A stretch of 64,000 nucleotides of DNA from Streptomyces sp. JH34 (GTDB lineage Bacteria; Actinomycetota; Actinomycetes; Streptomycetales; Streptomycetaceae), in the NCBI RefSeq assembly GCF_029428875.1, contig NZ_JAJSOO010000001.1:992001-1056000 (forward strand). The letters run 5' to 3'. The notes beneath the pieces are model-generated. The model was not told where the DNA came from, ran no database searches, and saw only the letters and a list, made by a program, of their open reading frames with translations. The position numbers were made by a program, and so were the translations under genes. Shown here one piece after another: positions 1 through 7,552 of this stretch. Each line of letters opens with the position of its first letter. The first letter of the stretch is position 1.

Positions 1-426
1 GACGCCGATGCCTGCGCCGTCGAATCCCTCGGCGAGCCCGGACGCCCGGAGCTTGGCCGCCATCGCGAGTACCTGTTCGAAGACCGCGACGGGCCCTTCC
101 CGTACGTCCATGGGGTGGTTGAGGTGCCCGAGGACCTCCAACTCGGCGTTGGTGACGGCGACGTCGACGGAGGTGGCTCCGATGTCGACGCCGAGGAAGC
201 GGAGTCCGGGGGCCAGCCTGATGTTGTGGGAGCGGCGCCCCCCGCGTGACGCGGCGAGTCCGTCGGCCACGACGAGTCCGGTCTCCAGGAGCCGGTCCAC
301 CTCGACGGCGAGCTTCGAGCGTGAGAGATCGATCTGATCGCCCAGCTGTGCACGGGAGTTGGGGCCTCCGTCGCGCAACAGCCTGAGCAGTCGAGCCTGG
401 TGCGTGTTCGCGGGTCGTGCCGTCAT
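1..426 (-). CDS. ROK-family transcriptional regulator (partial, 3' end outside window)
   Basis: The frame is open from an ATG at 426 to the window edge, giving the first 142 residues. Residues about 10-58 form a MarR-like winged helix (SRAQLGDQIDLSRSKL). A basic GGRR turn follows, and the ROK sugar-kinase-like fold starts near residue 77 with the phosphate-binding motif GVDIGATS (79-86). This order, an N-terminal DNA-binding domain before a ROK fold, is that of XylR/NagC-type sugar-responsive repressors. The ligand cannot be read because the sugar-binding half is missing. A long imperfect dyad at 499-552 lies upstream and may be its operator. The gene cannot be told from a ROK kinase by its tail, but the N-terminal HTH strongly favours a regulator. 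Confidence 0.85.
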   Translation of the reverse strand, partial: MTARPANTHQARLLRLLRDGGPNSRAQLGDQIDLSRSKLAVEVDRLLETGLVVADGLAASRGGRRSHNIRLAPGLRFLGVDIGATSVDVAVTNAELEVLGHLNHPMDVREGPVAVFEQVLAMAAKLRASGLAEGFDGAGIGV

Positions 427-498
427 GCGTCTCACGCGTCCCTCCCCGCCACATCGGCCAGTCCGTCGGGCTTTCGAGGGGAACGTAGCAGCGGTTTA

Positions 499-552
499 CC
501 TGAGTGGGAAGAAGTTGCGCATGAATCCGCTCCAACTTTCTCCACACTCAGG
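499..552. promoter_or_regulatory. Imperfect inverted repeat upstream of the ROK gene
   Basis: The left arm (499-517) reads CCTGAGTG then GGAAGAAGTTG. The right arm (533-552) reversed reads CCTGAGTG then TGGAGAAAGTTG. The arms therefore match over about 18 of 20 positions if one bulge is allowed, around a 15-nt centre. The element sits about 73-126 nt upstream of the ROK start codon. It is a plausible operator for that repressor. A transcript hairpin is the alternative, but there is no converging gene end nearby to terminate. Confidence 0.45.
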
Positions 553-856
553 ACAAAGATGCGCCCAGCTGAGGCCTCCCCCGGGCCGGCCATCCCCCTC
601 CACGCCTCCTGCGAAGGGCGCGTGCCGCCACCGTCTCCCCCTCTGCCGGGCCTCGTTGACCGCACCCGGTCGAGCCGTGCCTGGCGCGAAGGCGACGCCC
701 GCGCCACCGGAAACCGTCCTGGTTCTCAGCGGTCGGCCGAGGCCTCCTGTCCCTGACCTACGGTGCGAAGCAGCCGCCAGACTCAGGGGACGCCGCCGAC
801 CGGCTCCGGGCGGAGAAGCGATGAGTGCCGTTGCCGCCCGGATGAGGACCCGTCAC
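553..856. other. Intergenic stretch with no supported gene
   Basis: Open frames here on both strands have no recognisable motif, no good ribosome binding site and Arg/Pro/Ser-rich translations typical of out-of-frame high-GC DNA. The stretch holds the 3' flank of the aldo/keto reductase gene and the distal upstream region of the ROK gene. No clear terminator was seen. Confidence 0.5.
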
Positions 857-1906
857 TCAGGCCGCGGCGCGTTCAGCGAGAGGGCGGCGCCGCAAGGCGG
901 TGTCGGTCAGTGATCGCGGAGGGAAGGAGGCCGCCGGGTTGTACAGGTTCACCCCGGGCGGCACGATCTCGTCGATCCGGTCGAGCGTCGCGTCGTCCAG
1001 GGTCAGCGCGGCGCCCTGGACGAGACCGTCCAACTGCTCCATGGTCCGCGGCCCGATGATCGCCGAAGTGACGGCCGGGTGGGCCACGGTGAAGGCCACG
1101 GCGAGTTCCGGAAGGGTGCAGCCGATGCTCGTCGCGAGTTCGATGAGCTGCTCGACGGCGTCGAGCTTCGCGGCGTTCTCCGCGATCGCGGGATCGAAGA
1201 GTGCCGGTCGGAGCGCGGCACGGCCGGTCGTCAGGTCGATGGGCTGGTCCTTGCGGTGCTTGCCGGTGAGGAAGCCGAAAGCGAGGGGGCTCCACACGAG
1301 TGCGCCCATGCCGTAGCGCTCGACGACGGGCAGGAGCGAGGCCTCGATCCCGCGGGCCAGGATCGAGTAGGGCGGCTGGGCGGTGCGGAACCGCCCGAGA
1401 CCGCGCCTCTCCGAAACGTGGTGTGCCTCGACGATCTCGTCGGCCGGGAAGTTCGAGCAGCCGAAGGCGCGGATCTTCCCCTGGCGCATGAGGTCGCCGA
1501 GCACCGAGAGGGTCTCCTCGATGTCGGTGGAGTGGTCGGGGAAGTGCACCTGGTAGAGGTCGATCCAGTCCGTGTCCAGGCGCCTGAGGCTGTCCTCGAC
1601 CGCCTTGAGTATCCACCGCCGCGAGTTGCCACCGCGGTTACGGCCCTCGCCCATCGGGAAGTGCACCTTGGTGGCGAGCACGATGTCGTCGCGACGCCCC
1701 CGCAGCGCCTTCCCCACGATCTCCTCAGACTCGCCCTGTCCGTACATGTCGGCGGTGTCGACGAAGTTGATCCCCTGGTCGAGCGCAGCGTGGATGATGC
1801 GGACACAGTCGTCGTGGTCGGAGTTGCAGCCGTCCTGGAACATCATCGTCCCGAGGCAGTGGACACTGACCTCGATACCGGTTCTGCCGAGGGTGCGGTA
1901 GCGCAT
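857..1906 (-). CDS. Aldo/keto reductase
   Basis: A 349-residue NAD(P)H-dependent oxidoreductase of the AKR superfamily with a TIM-barrel fold. The catalytic tetrad is visible as D50, Y55 (DTADMYGQGESEE), K80 (ATKVHF) and H121 (YQVHFPD). The late SAIIGPRTMEQLDG segment is the usual cofactor-phosphate region. It reads away from the MerR regulator at 2057, and a promoter with the long spacer typical of MerR activation points at this gene. This suggests induction by the MerR protein, probably by a small electrophile or xenobiotic carbonyl. The substrate is unknown. The start ATG at 1906 gives the standard AKR N-terminus (MRYRTLGRTG). Confidence 0.9.
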   Translation of the reverse strand: MRYRTLGRTGIEVSVHCLGTMMFQDGCNSDHDDCVRIIHAALDQGINFVDTADMYGQGESEEIVGKALRGRRDDIVLATKVHFPMGEGRNRGGNSRRWILKAVEDSLRRLDTDWIDLYQVHFPDHSTDIEETLSVLGDLMRQGKIRAFGCSNFPADEIVEAHHVSERRGLGRFRTAQPPYSILARGIEASLLPVVERYGMGALVWSPLAFGFLTGKHRKDQPIDLTTGRAALRPALFDPAIAENAAKLDAVEQLIELATSIGCTLPELAVAFTVAHPAVTSAIIGPRTMEQLDGLVQGAALTLDDATLDRIDEIVPPGVNLYNPAASFPPRSLTDTALRRRPLAERAAA

Positions 1907-1940
1907 GCTGATGCTTCCTTACTGGGTCGACCGATGAGGC

Positions 1941-1992
1941 GGACCGACAGATCGCCGGTCGCACGAGGACCGACAGATCGCCGGTCGCACGA
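1941..1992. repeat. Tandem duplication of a 26-bp unit
   Basis: Two perfect copies of a 26-bp unit (1941-1966 and 1967-1992, beginning GGACCGACAG) abut each other, followed by three further matching bases. They lie in the presumed 5' untranslated region of the aldo/keto reductase gene, between its -10 element and its start codon. The duplication lengthens that leader to about 90 nt. Confidence 0.85.
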
Positions 1993-1995
1993 GGA

Positions 1996-2026
1996 ACCCT
2001 AGGAAGTAGAGTCCCCTCTAGATCAA
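1996..2026 (-). promoter_or_regulatory. MerR-type promoter with 19-bp spacer for the aldo/keto reductase
   Basis: On the minus strand a -35 TTGATC (2026-2021) and a -10 TAGGGT (2001-1996) are separated by exactly 19 bp. The spacer contains the dyad TAGAG-N4-CTCTA (2007-2020). An overlong spacer with a dyad between the -35 and -10 is the hallmark of MerR-family activated promoters, where the regulator untwists the DNA. The MerR gene starts 31 bp away on the other strand, so this is almost certainly its target and probably also controls the regulator gene itself. Confidence 0.75.
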
Positions 2027-2056
2027 CCCCCGATCACTCCCGGATACCCTGGCGGC

Positions 2057-2527
2057 ATGGTTGAGGACACACCGACTCTCAGCATCGGAGAGGTCTCCGA
2101 GCGCACCGGCTTGAGCGTGCACGCGCTGCGCTTCTACGAGCACGAGGGCCTCTTCGTCAACACCGTGCGACGCGGACCTGGCGGGCGCCGCGTCTACAGC
2201 CAGGACGACGTGGCCTGGCTGGACGTCTGCATCATCCTCCGCGCCTCGGGCTTGCCCGTGACCGCGCTCCGCCGGTACGCCGGCCTCGTGAGAGAAGGCG
2301 CCGGCAACGAGGAGGAGCGACTCGCGCTCATGCGCGAGCACCAGGAGCGCGTCACCACCGAGATCGGCAGGCTCACCGAGTCCCTGGACCTGATCCGGTA
2401 CAAGGTCGGGGTGTACGAGGACGTCGTCGACCAAGGCAGCGCCGCCGCGCACCGATGTCATGCCCCGTCCCCTTCGGCCGACGAAGAACGCGCGCCGCTG
2501 ATTCACCACGAAGCAGTGGTCCAGTAA
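2057..2527 (+). CDS. MerR-family transcriptional regulator
   Basis: A 156-residue regulator. The winged helix-turn-helix is at residues about 7-50 (SIGEVSERTGLSVHALRFYE), with the family RRVYSQDDVAWL wing. A long dimerisation helix around residues 80-125 ends in DLIRYKVGVYED, a pattern found in MerR proteins paired with aldo/keto reductases and dehydrogenases. There is no conserved metal-binding cysteine pair, so an organic effector is more likely than a metal. The gene is divergent from the reductase and shares its promoter region. The start ATG at 2057 has no strong ribosome binding site. Confidence 0.9.
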   Translation: MVEDTPTLSIGEVSERTGLSVHALRFYEHEGLFVNTVRRGPGGRRVYSQDDVAWLDVCIILRASGLPVTALRRYAGLVREGAGNEEERLALMREHQERVTTEIGRLTESLDLIRYKVGVYEDVVDQGSAAAHRCHAPSPSADEERAPLIHHEAVVQ

Positions 2528-2630
2528 CCCGCAACGCACCACGAAGGCCGTCGCGCTCCGCAGCGACCTTCACCGTCCGACCACTGCCTCCGGGGCGATG
2601 ACGATCAGGCGTGGGCCCGTCCTGGTGGGA

Positions 2631-3308
2631 TCAGGCCTGATCTCGCTCGTGATACGTCCGCCGCGTGTGCTCCGTGTGCGCCCGCATGATCTCGGTCGCC
2701 CGCCGTTCGTCCCTGGCGGCGATCGCCGCGATGAGTTCACGGTGCTCGATCCAGGACTGGGTGCCGCGCTGACGGGCCACCGGTGTGTAGTACCAGCGGA
2801 CCCGCCGGTCCACCTGGGCCGCGAGCTCGGACAGCACGACGTTGCCGGCCAGCTCCATGACCTTGGCGTGGAAGGCGGCGTTCGTGGCGACGGTGAGGTC
2901 CACGTCGTCGGCGGCGACGGCCCGCTCGCCCCGCTCGCACAGCTCCTCCAGCGCCTCGATGCCCGGCCGCCCGGAGTGGGCGGCTGCCAGCCGGGCCGCC
3001 TCGGCCTCCAGCAGGGTGCGGACCGAGAGCAGCTGGTCCGCCTCCTCCTCCGTGGGTTCGTGGACGAACGCGCCCTGCGCGGGCCGCAGGTCGACCCAGC
3101 CCTCGGTGTTCAGCCGCTGGAGCGCCTCGCGGACCGGCTGCCGCGACACCCCGAGGTGCCCCGCCAGTTCGCTCTCGACCAGATGCTGGCCCGGACGGAG
3201 GGCGCGCGTGGTGATCAGCTCGAGCAGTGCCTCGTAGACGCGCTCGCGCAACGGCCCCGGCCGCTCCAGCTTCGGCACCGTTCCTTGCGGCAGTCCTGCG
3301 GACAACAT
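2631..3308 (-). CDS. GntR-family (FadR/FCD subfamily) transcriptional regulator
   Basis: A 225-residue repressor-type protein. Residues about 10-75 are a GntR winged helix (HLGVSRQPVREALQRL). The rest is an all-helical FCD ligand domain with the metal-binding pattern N/D...H...H, seen as TNAAFHAKVM and later IEHRELIAAI and MRAHTEHTRR. FCD regulators usually sense small carboxylic acids. An ATG at 3335 is also in frame, but the ATG at 3308 is preceded by a strong GGAGGGGG site and leaves the operator-like element 3341-3354 upstream, so 3308 is preferred. The same motif precedes the formate dehydrogenase operon, which makes that operon its likely target. Confidence 0.88.
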   Translation of the reverse strand: MLSAGLPQGTVPKLERPGPLRERVYEALLELITTRALRPGQHLVESELAGHLGVSRQPVREALQRLNTEGWVDLRPAQGAFVHEPTEEEADQLLSVRTLLEAEAARLAAAHSGRPGIEALEELCERGERAVAADDVDLTVATNAAFHAKVMELAGNVVLSELAAQVDRRVRWYYTPVARQRGTQSWIEHRELIAAIAARDERRATEIMRAHTEHTRRTYHERDQA

Positions 3309-3340
3309 CGCGGTCCCCCTCCGGTCGCCGGGCATTGCTT

Positions 3341-3354
3341 ATCGTCTACAGTCT
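3341..3354. promoter_or_regulatory. GntR/FCD-type operator in front of the regulator gene
   Basis: ATCGTCTACAGTCT contains the TGT-N2-ACA-like core typical of FadR-subfamily sites (here CGTCTACA). Read on the other strand it shares 11 of 13 positions with the element at 4546-4557 in the formate dehydrogenase promoter. It overlaps the probable promoter of the regulator gene, which fits autorepression. Confidence 0.55.
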
Positions 3355-3381
3355 ACCGAGCACAATGCCACGCCGGGGGCC

Positions 3382-4332
3382 TCACGGGCAGCGGATCACC
3401 TGACCCGCGTAGGAAAGATTCCCGCCGAAGCCGAAGAGCAGGGCCGGAGCGCCGCTCTCGACCTCACCCCGCTCCACCAGCTTGGACAGCGCCATCGGGA
3501 TCGAAGCGGCCGAGGTGTTGCCCGAGTCCACGACGTCCCGGGCGATGACGGCGTTGACCGCGCCGATCTTGCGGGCGACGGGTTCGATGATCCTCAGGTT
3601 GGCCTGGTGCAGCACCACCGCGGCGAGGTCCTCGGGCGTGACGCCCGCCCGCTCGCACACCTTGCGGGCGATCGGCGGCAGTTGGGTGGTGGCCCAGCGG
3701 TAGACGGACTGGCCCTCCTGGGCGAACCGCGGGGGCGTGCCCTCGATGCGTACGACGTTGCCCATCTCGGGCACCGAACCCCACAGGACGGGACCGATCC
3801 CGGGCCTGTCACCCCCGTCGCGGTCGGCCGTGACGACTGCGGCCCCCGCGCCGTCCCCCATCAGGACGCAGGTGGAACGGTCCGTCCAGTCGACGATGTC
3901 GCCCATCTTGTCGGCGCCGATGACGAGGGCCCGGCCGGCGGCTCCGGCACGGATGGCGTGGTCGGCGGTGGCCAGCGCGTGCGTGAACCCGGAGCAGACC
4001 ACATTGATGTCCATCACGGCCGGCGAGCCCATGCCCAGGCGCGCGGCGACCCGGGCGGACATGCTCGGCGAGCGGTCGATCGCCGTGGAGGTGGCGACGA
4101 GGACCATGTCGATGTCCGCGGGCTGCAGGCCCGCCGAGGCGAGCGCCTTGGCCGCGGCGTGCGCCGCCAGCTCGTCCACCGGTTCGTCGGGGCCGCCCAC
4201 GTGCCGGGTCCTGATGCCGACCCGGCTGGTGATCCACTCGTCGCTGGTGTCGACCATGGCCGCCAGGTCGTGATTGGTGAGGACCTTGGCAGGCTGGTAG
4301 TGGCCGAGCGCCACGACACGTGAGCCGGTCAT
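3382..4332 (-). CDS. 3-oxoacyl-ACP synthase III family protein (FabH-like)
   Basis: A 316-residue thiolase-fold ketosynthase III that condenses an acyl-CoA starter with malonyl-ACP or a related acceptor. The triad is intact: C113 (NVVCSGFTHA), H242 (LHQANLRI) and N272 (SGNTSAAS). The GIRTRH and GFGGNLSYAG family motifs are present. An upstream ATG at 4473 is in frame, but the ATG at 4332 has a GAGGGGAA ribosome binding site and gives the normal MTGSRVVALGHY start. It lies alone between the GntR gene and the formate dehydrogenase operon with no other fatty-acid gene. It is therefore more likely a specialised paralogue than the housekeeping FabH. Confidence 0.88.
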   Translation of the reverse strand: MTGSRVVALGHYQPAKVLTNHDLAAMVDTSDEWITSRVGIRTRHVGGPDEPVDELAAHAAAKALASAGLQPADIDMVLVATSTAIDRSPSMSARVAARLGMGSPAVMDINVVCSGFTHALATADHAIRAGAAGRALVIGADKMGDIVDWTDRSTCVLMGDGAGAAVVTADRDGGDRPGIGPVLWGSVPEMGNVVRIEGTPPRFAQEGQSVYRWATTQLPPIARKVCERAGVTPEDLAAVVLHQANLRIIEPVARKIGAVNAVIARDVVDSGNTSAASIPMALSKLVERGEVESGAPALLFGFGGNLSYAGQVIRCP

Positions 4333-4382
4333 GTACGGGTTCCCCTCGCTACGTTTGGCAGGAACTATCCAGTCTTGGTTGC

Positions 4383-4394
4383 TACCGACCGGTA
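4383..4394. promoter_or_regulatory. TetR-like palindrome upstream of the fabH-like gene
   Basis: TACCGACCGGTA is a 5-2-5 dyad (TACCG, AC, CGGTA) 51 nt upstream of the FabH-like start. The identical 12-mer occurs at 43801-43812 in front of the secreted peptidase gene. Such dyads are typical TetR-family operators. No TetR gene is in the window. Confidence 0.45.
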
Positions 4395-4525
4395 CAAGGG
4401 CACCTAACCCCACAGGAATCCGGGCCCGAGGTTGGAGCGTCTCGAACAGCTTCCCGGGAACTTTCGCCGGCACTGCGGCGGCGAAGCGGAATCACGGACG
4501 GACGAAGCACCCGCTGTCACGAGTA

Positions 4526-4557
4526 TTGACCCCCTCCGAAGGCATACTGTAGACAAT
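4526..4557 (+). promoter_or_regulatory. Promoter and GntR-type operator of the formate dehydrogenase operon
   Basis: TTGACC (4526-4531) serves as a -35 and TAGACA (4550-4555, 18-bp spacer) as a -10. The -10 lies inside ACTGTAGACAAT (4546-4557), which carries the TGT-N2-ACA core of FadR-subfamily operators and matches the element before the GntR gene. Binding there would block RNA polymerase, so repression is expected. The first gene starts 54 nt downstream. Confidence 0.55.
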
Positions 4558-4610
4558 ATTCTGTCGACTTGACACCCTCGCTCGGTCCTCCTCACCGAAC
4601 GGAGAGCCCC

Positions 4611-5600
4611 GTGAAAGTCGCAGTTGTCGGCGCCGGAGCCATCGGCGCCTATGTCGGGGCCGCGCTCCACCGCGCGGGCGCCGAGGTCCATCTCATCGCC
4701 CGCGGCCCGCATCTGGCGGCCATGCGCCGTGACGGCGTGCGCGTGCTCAGCCCGCGCGGTGACTTCACCGCACGGCCCGCCGCCACCGACGACCCGTCGG
4801 ACGTCGGGCCCGTCGACTACGTCTTCCTCGGCCTCAAGGCCAACTCGTACGCACGGTCAGGACCGCTGGTCCATCCGCTGATGCACCGGGACACCGCGGT
4901 GATCGCCGCGCAGAACGGCATCCCCTGGTGGTACTTCCACGGCCTGGACGGCCCGTACACGGGCCGCCGGCTCGACAGCGTCGACCCGGCGGGTTCGGTG
5001 AGCGCCACACTGCCGCCCGAACGCGCCATCGGATGCGTCGTGTACGCCGCCACCGAGATCGAGGCACCCGGCGTCGTACGCCATCTCGAAGGCACCCGGT
5101 TCTCCATCGGCGAGCCCGACCGCTCGGTGTCCACACGCTGTCTGGACTTCAGCGAGGCCATGGTCGCGGGAGGGCTCAAGTGCCCCGTGGAGTCCGATCT
5201 GCGCAACGACATCTGGATCAAACTGCTCGGCAACATCTCCTTCAACCCGATCAGCGCGCTGGCCCGCGCGACCATGGGCCAGATCTGCCGCCATCCGGAC
5301 ACCCGCGCGCTCGTGGAAACGATGATGCGCGAGACCCTCGACGTGGCGGCGGCCGTCGGCTGCCGCCCAGAGATATCCGTGGAGCGGCGCATCGCGGGCG
5401 CGGAGCGCGTCGGCGACCACAAGACATCCACCCTCCAGGACCTGGAGAAGGGCAAACCCCTCGAACTCGACGTGCTGCTCGCGGCCGTCGTCGAGCTGGC
5501 CGAACTGGCCGGAACGCCCGTACCGACGCTGCGCGCCGTGCACGCGCTCGCCGATCTCCTCGCCACCACGTCCTCGGCACCGGCAGGGAGCGCACCATGA
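4611..5600 (+). CDS. 2-dehydropantoate 2-reductase family protein (ApbA/PanE-like)
   Basis: A 329-residue NAD(P)H-dependent 2-oxoacid reductase. The N-terminal Rossmann motif GAGAIGAYVG is followed by LKANSY, AQNGIPWW and the C-terminal catalytic-lysine helix NDIWIKLLGN. The GTG at 4611 is chosen because GGAGAG lies just upstream and the Rossmann strand starts at once. This is the first gene of the formate dehydrogenase operon and overlaps the next by 4 nt. Classic PanE makes pantoate, but no pantothenate genes are near. Related proteins act on other short 2-oxoacids such as glyoxylate. The link to formate oxidation suggests such a side role, which is an inference. Confidence 0.85.
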   Translation: MKVAVVGAGAIGAYVGAALHRAGAEVHLIARGPHLAAMRRDGVRVLSPRGDFTARPAATDDPSDVGPVDYVFLGLKANSYARSGPLVHPLMHRDTAVIAAQNGIPWWYFHGLDGPYTGRRLDSVDPAGSVSATLPPERAIGCVVYAATEIEAPGVVRHLEGTRFSIGEPDRSVSTRCLDFSEAMVAGGLKCPVESDLRNDIWIKLLGNISFNPISALARATMGQICRHPDTRALVETMMRETLDVAAAVGCRPEISVERRIAGAERVGDHKTSTLQDLEKGKPLELDVLLAAVVELAELAGTPVPTLRAVHALADLLATTSSAPAGSAP

Positions 5601-7552
5601 ACAGCGAACGCACCGGCGGCAGGAACCGCAAGGGCCGGCAGCCGAAGACCTACGAACGCCTCACCCATCCCCTCGTGCGCGGGGAGGACGGGGTACTTCG
5701 CCGGGCGAGCTGGGACGAGGCTCTGACCCGGGCCGCCGCGGGATTCCGGGGGACCCGCGAGACCCACGGCCCGGACGCCTTCGCGATGCTGTCGTGCGCA
5801 CGTGCCACCAACGAGATGAACTACGTGGCACAGAAGTTCACCCGGGTCGTCATGGGCACCAACAACGTCGACTCCTGCAACCGCACCTGCCACGCCCCGA
5901 GCGTCGCCGGGCTGTCGGCCGCCTTCGGCTCCGGGGGCGGCACCTCCTCCTACGAGGAGGTGGAGCACACCGACCTGATCGTGATGTGGGGCTCCAACGC
6001 CCGTTTCGCACACCCGATCTTCTTCCAGCACGTGCTGAAGGGCATCCGCAACGGGGCACGCATGCACGCCGTCGACCCGCGCCGGACCTCGACCGCGGAG
6101 TGGGCGGAGAGCTGGCTCGGCCTCGACGTCGGCACCGACATCCCGCTCGCCCACGCCATCGGCCGCGAGATCATCCACGCGGGACTCGTCAACCGGGCTT
6201 TCGTGGACCGCGCGACCACCGGGTACGAGGAGTACGCGGCGCTCGTGGAACCCTGGACCCTGACCGCCGCCGAGAAGGTCACCGGAGTACCGGCCCAGGC
6301 GATCCGGGACCTCGCGCACGCCTACGCCACGGCCGAACGGGCGCAGCTCTGCTGGACCCTGGGCATCACCGAGCACCACAACGGGACCGACAACGTCCGC
6401 GCGCTCATCAACCTCTGCCTGCTCACCGGACACGTGGGACGGTACGGCGCGGGGGTCCAGCCCCTGCGCGGCCAGAACAACGTGCAGGGCGGCGGGGACA
6501 TGGGAGCCATCCCCAACAAGCTGCCCGGCTTCCAGGACATCCTCGACCCGCCCGTCAGGCAGAAGTTCGAGCGGTCCTGGGACACCGTCATCCAGCCCCG
6601 GTACGGCAAGACCCTGACCCAGATGTTCGAAGCCATGGAGACCGGCGAACTGCGCGCGGTGTACTGCATCGGGGAGAACCCCGCGCAGTCGGAGGCAGAC
6701 AGCGACCAGGCGGTGCGCCGGCTGGAGGCCCTCGACCACCTGGTGGTGCAGGACATCTTCCTGACCAGGACCGCGCAGCTGGCCGACGTCGTCCTGCCCG
6801 CCACCGCCGCCTGGGCGGAGACCGACGGGACCACGACGAACAGTGAGCGCCGGGTGCAGCGGGTCCGCGCCGCGCTCACCCCGCCGGGCGAGGCCCGCGA
6901 GGACATCGACATCATCTGCGCGATGGCCGGACTGCTGGGCCACGACTGGAAGTTCGAGGACGCCGAGACCGTCTGGAACGAGCTGCGCTCCCTGTCGCCC
7001 GACCACTTCGGGATGACGTACGAACGGCTCGCGGAGCACCAGGGGCTGCAATGGCCGTGCCCCGACACGGAGAAGCTGCCGTCGGGCTTCCTGCACGCCC
7101 GGCTCTGGGAGACCGATCCGGCGCTGCGCGGCCCGGCTGCGCCCTTCGGCCTGGTGCGGCACGACCCGCCGGTCGACCTCACCGACGAGTCCTACCCGCT
7201 GCGGCTCACCACCGGGCGGCGGCTCGACTCGTACAACACCGGTGTGCAGAGCGGCAGTTACGCGTCCCCCTTGCGTCGGGGCGAGTACATCGAGCTCTGC
7301 CCGGAGGACGCGGAATCCTACGGCGTCGTCGCGGGCGAGGAGGTGCGGGTCTCGTCCCGGCGGGGCAGTGTCACCGCTCCCGTGTGGATCGACACCGGGC
7401 TGAGGCCGGGGCTGGCCTTCATGACGATGCACTTCCCTGACGAGGTCGACACCAACCAGCTGACCATCGAGGCGAACTGCCCGATCGCCGGTACCGCCGA
7501 GTTCAAGGCCTCCGCCGTACGGATAGAGAAGCTGGTGCCGGCATGGACCTGA
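5597..7552 (+). CDS. fdhA: Formate dehydrogenase catalytic molybdopterin subunit lacking the N-terminal Fe4S4 domain
   Basis: A 651-residue bis-molybdopterin guanine dinucleotide oxidoreductase core. It starts at what is normally an internal position: residues 19-45 (YERLTHPLVRGED... ASWDEAL) follow the CxxCxxxC...CIKG iron-sulfur domain in ordinary formate dehydrogenases. The Mo ligand and neighbouring histidine are C98-H99 (SCNRTCHAPSVAG), so this is a cysteine rather than selenocysteine enzyme. The molydopterin-binding C-terminal domain ends with the QLTIEANCPIAGTAEFKA segment. The missing Fe4S4 domain is at the end of the gene at 9456-10316. The ATG overlaps the stop of the PanE-like gene (ATGA), and the 3' end overlaps the next gene by 10 nt. 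Confidence 0.92.
   Translation: MNSERTGGRNRKGRQPKTYERLTHPLVRGEDGVLRRASWDEALTRAAAGFRGTRETHGPDAFAMLSCARATNEMNYVAQKFTRVVMGTNNVDSCNRTCHAPSVAGLSAAFGSGGGTSSYEEVEHTDLIVMWGSNARFAHPIFFQHVLKGIRNGARMHAVDPRRTSTAEWAESWLGLDVGTDIPLAHAIGREIIHAGLVNRAFVDRATTGYEEYAALVEPWTLTAAEKVTGVPAQAIRDLAHAYATAERAQLCWTLGITEHHNGTDNVRALINLCLLTGHVGRYGAGVQPLRGQNNVQGGGDMGAIPNKLPGFQDILDPPVRQKFERSWDTVIQPRYGKTLTQMFEAMETGELRAVYCIGENPAQSEADSDQAVRRLEALDHLVVQDIFLTRTAQLADVVLPATAAWAETDGTTTNSERRVQRVRAALTPPGEAREDIDIICAMAGLLGHDWKFEDAETVWNELRSLSPDHFGMTYERLAEHQGLQWPCPDTEKLPSGFLHARLWETDPALRGPAAPFGLVRHDPPVDLTDESYPLRLTTGRRLDSYNTGVQSGSYASPLRRGEYIELCPEDAESYGVVAGEEVRVSSRRGSVTAPVWIDTGLRPGLAFMTMHFPDEVDTNQLTIEANCPIAGTAEFKASAVRIEKLVPAWT

Noticed and set aside
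359..1059. Overlapping plus-strand frames in the ROK/aldo-keto reductase gap
   Set aside because: The translations are Arg/Pro/Ser-rich without motifs, and no ribosome binding site was seen.
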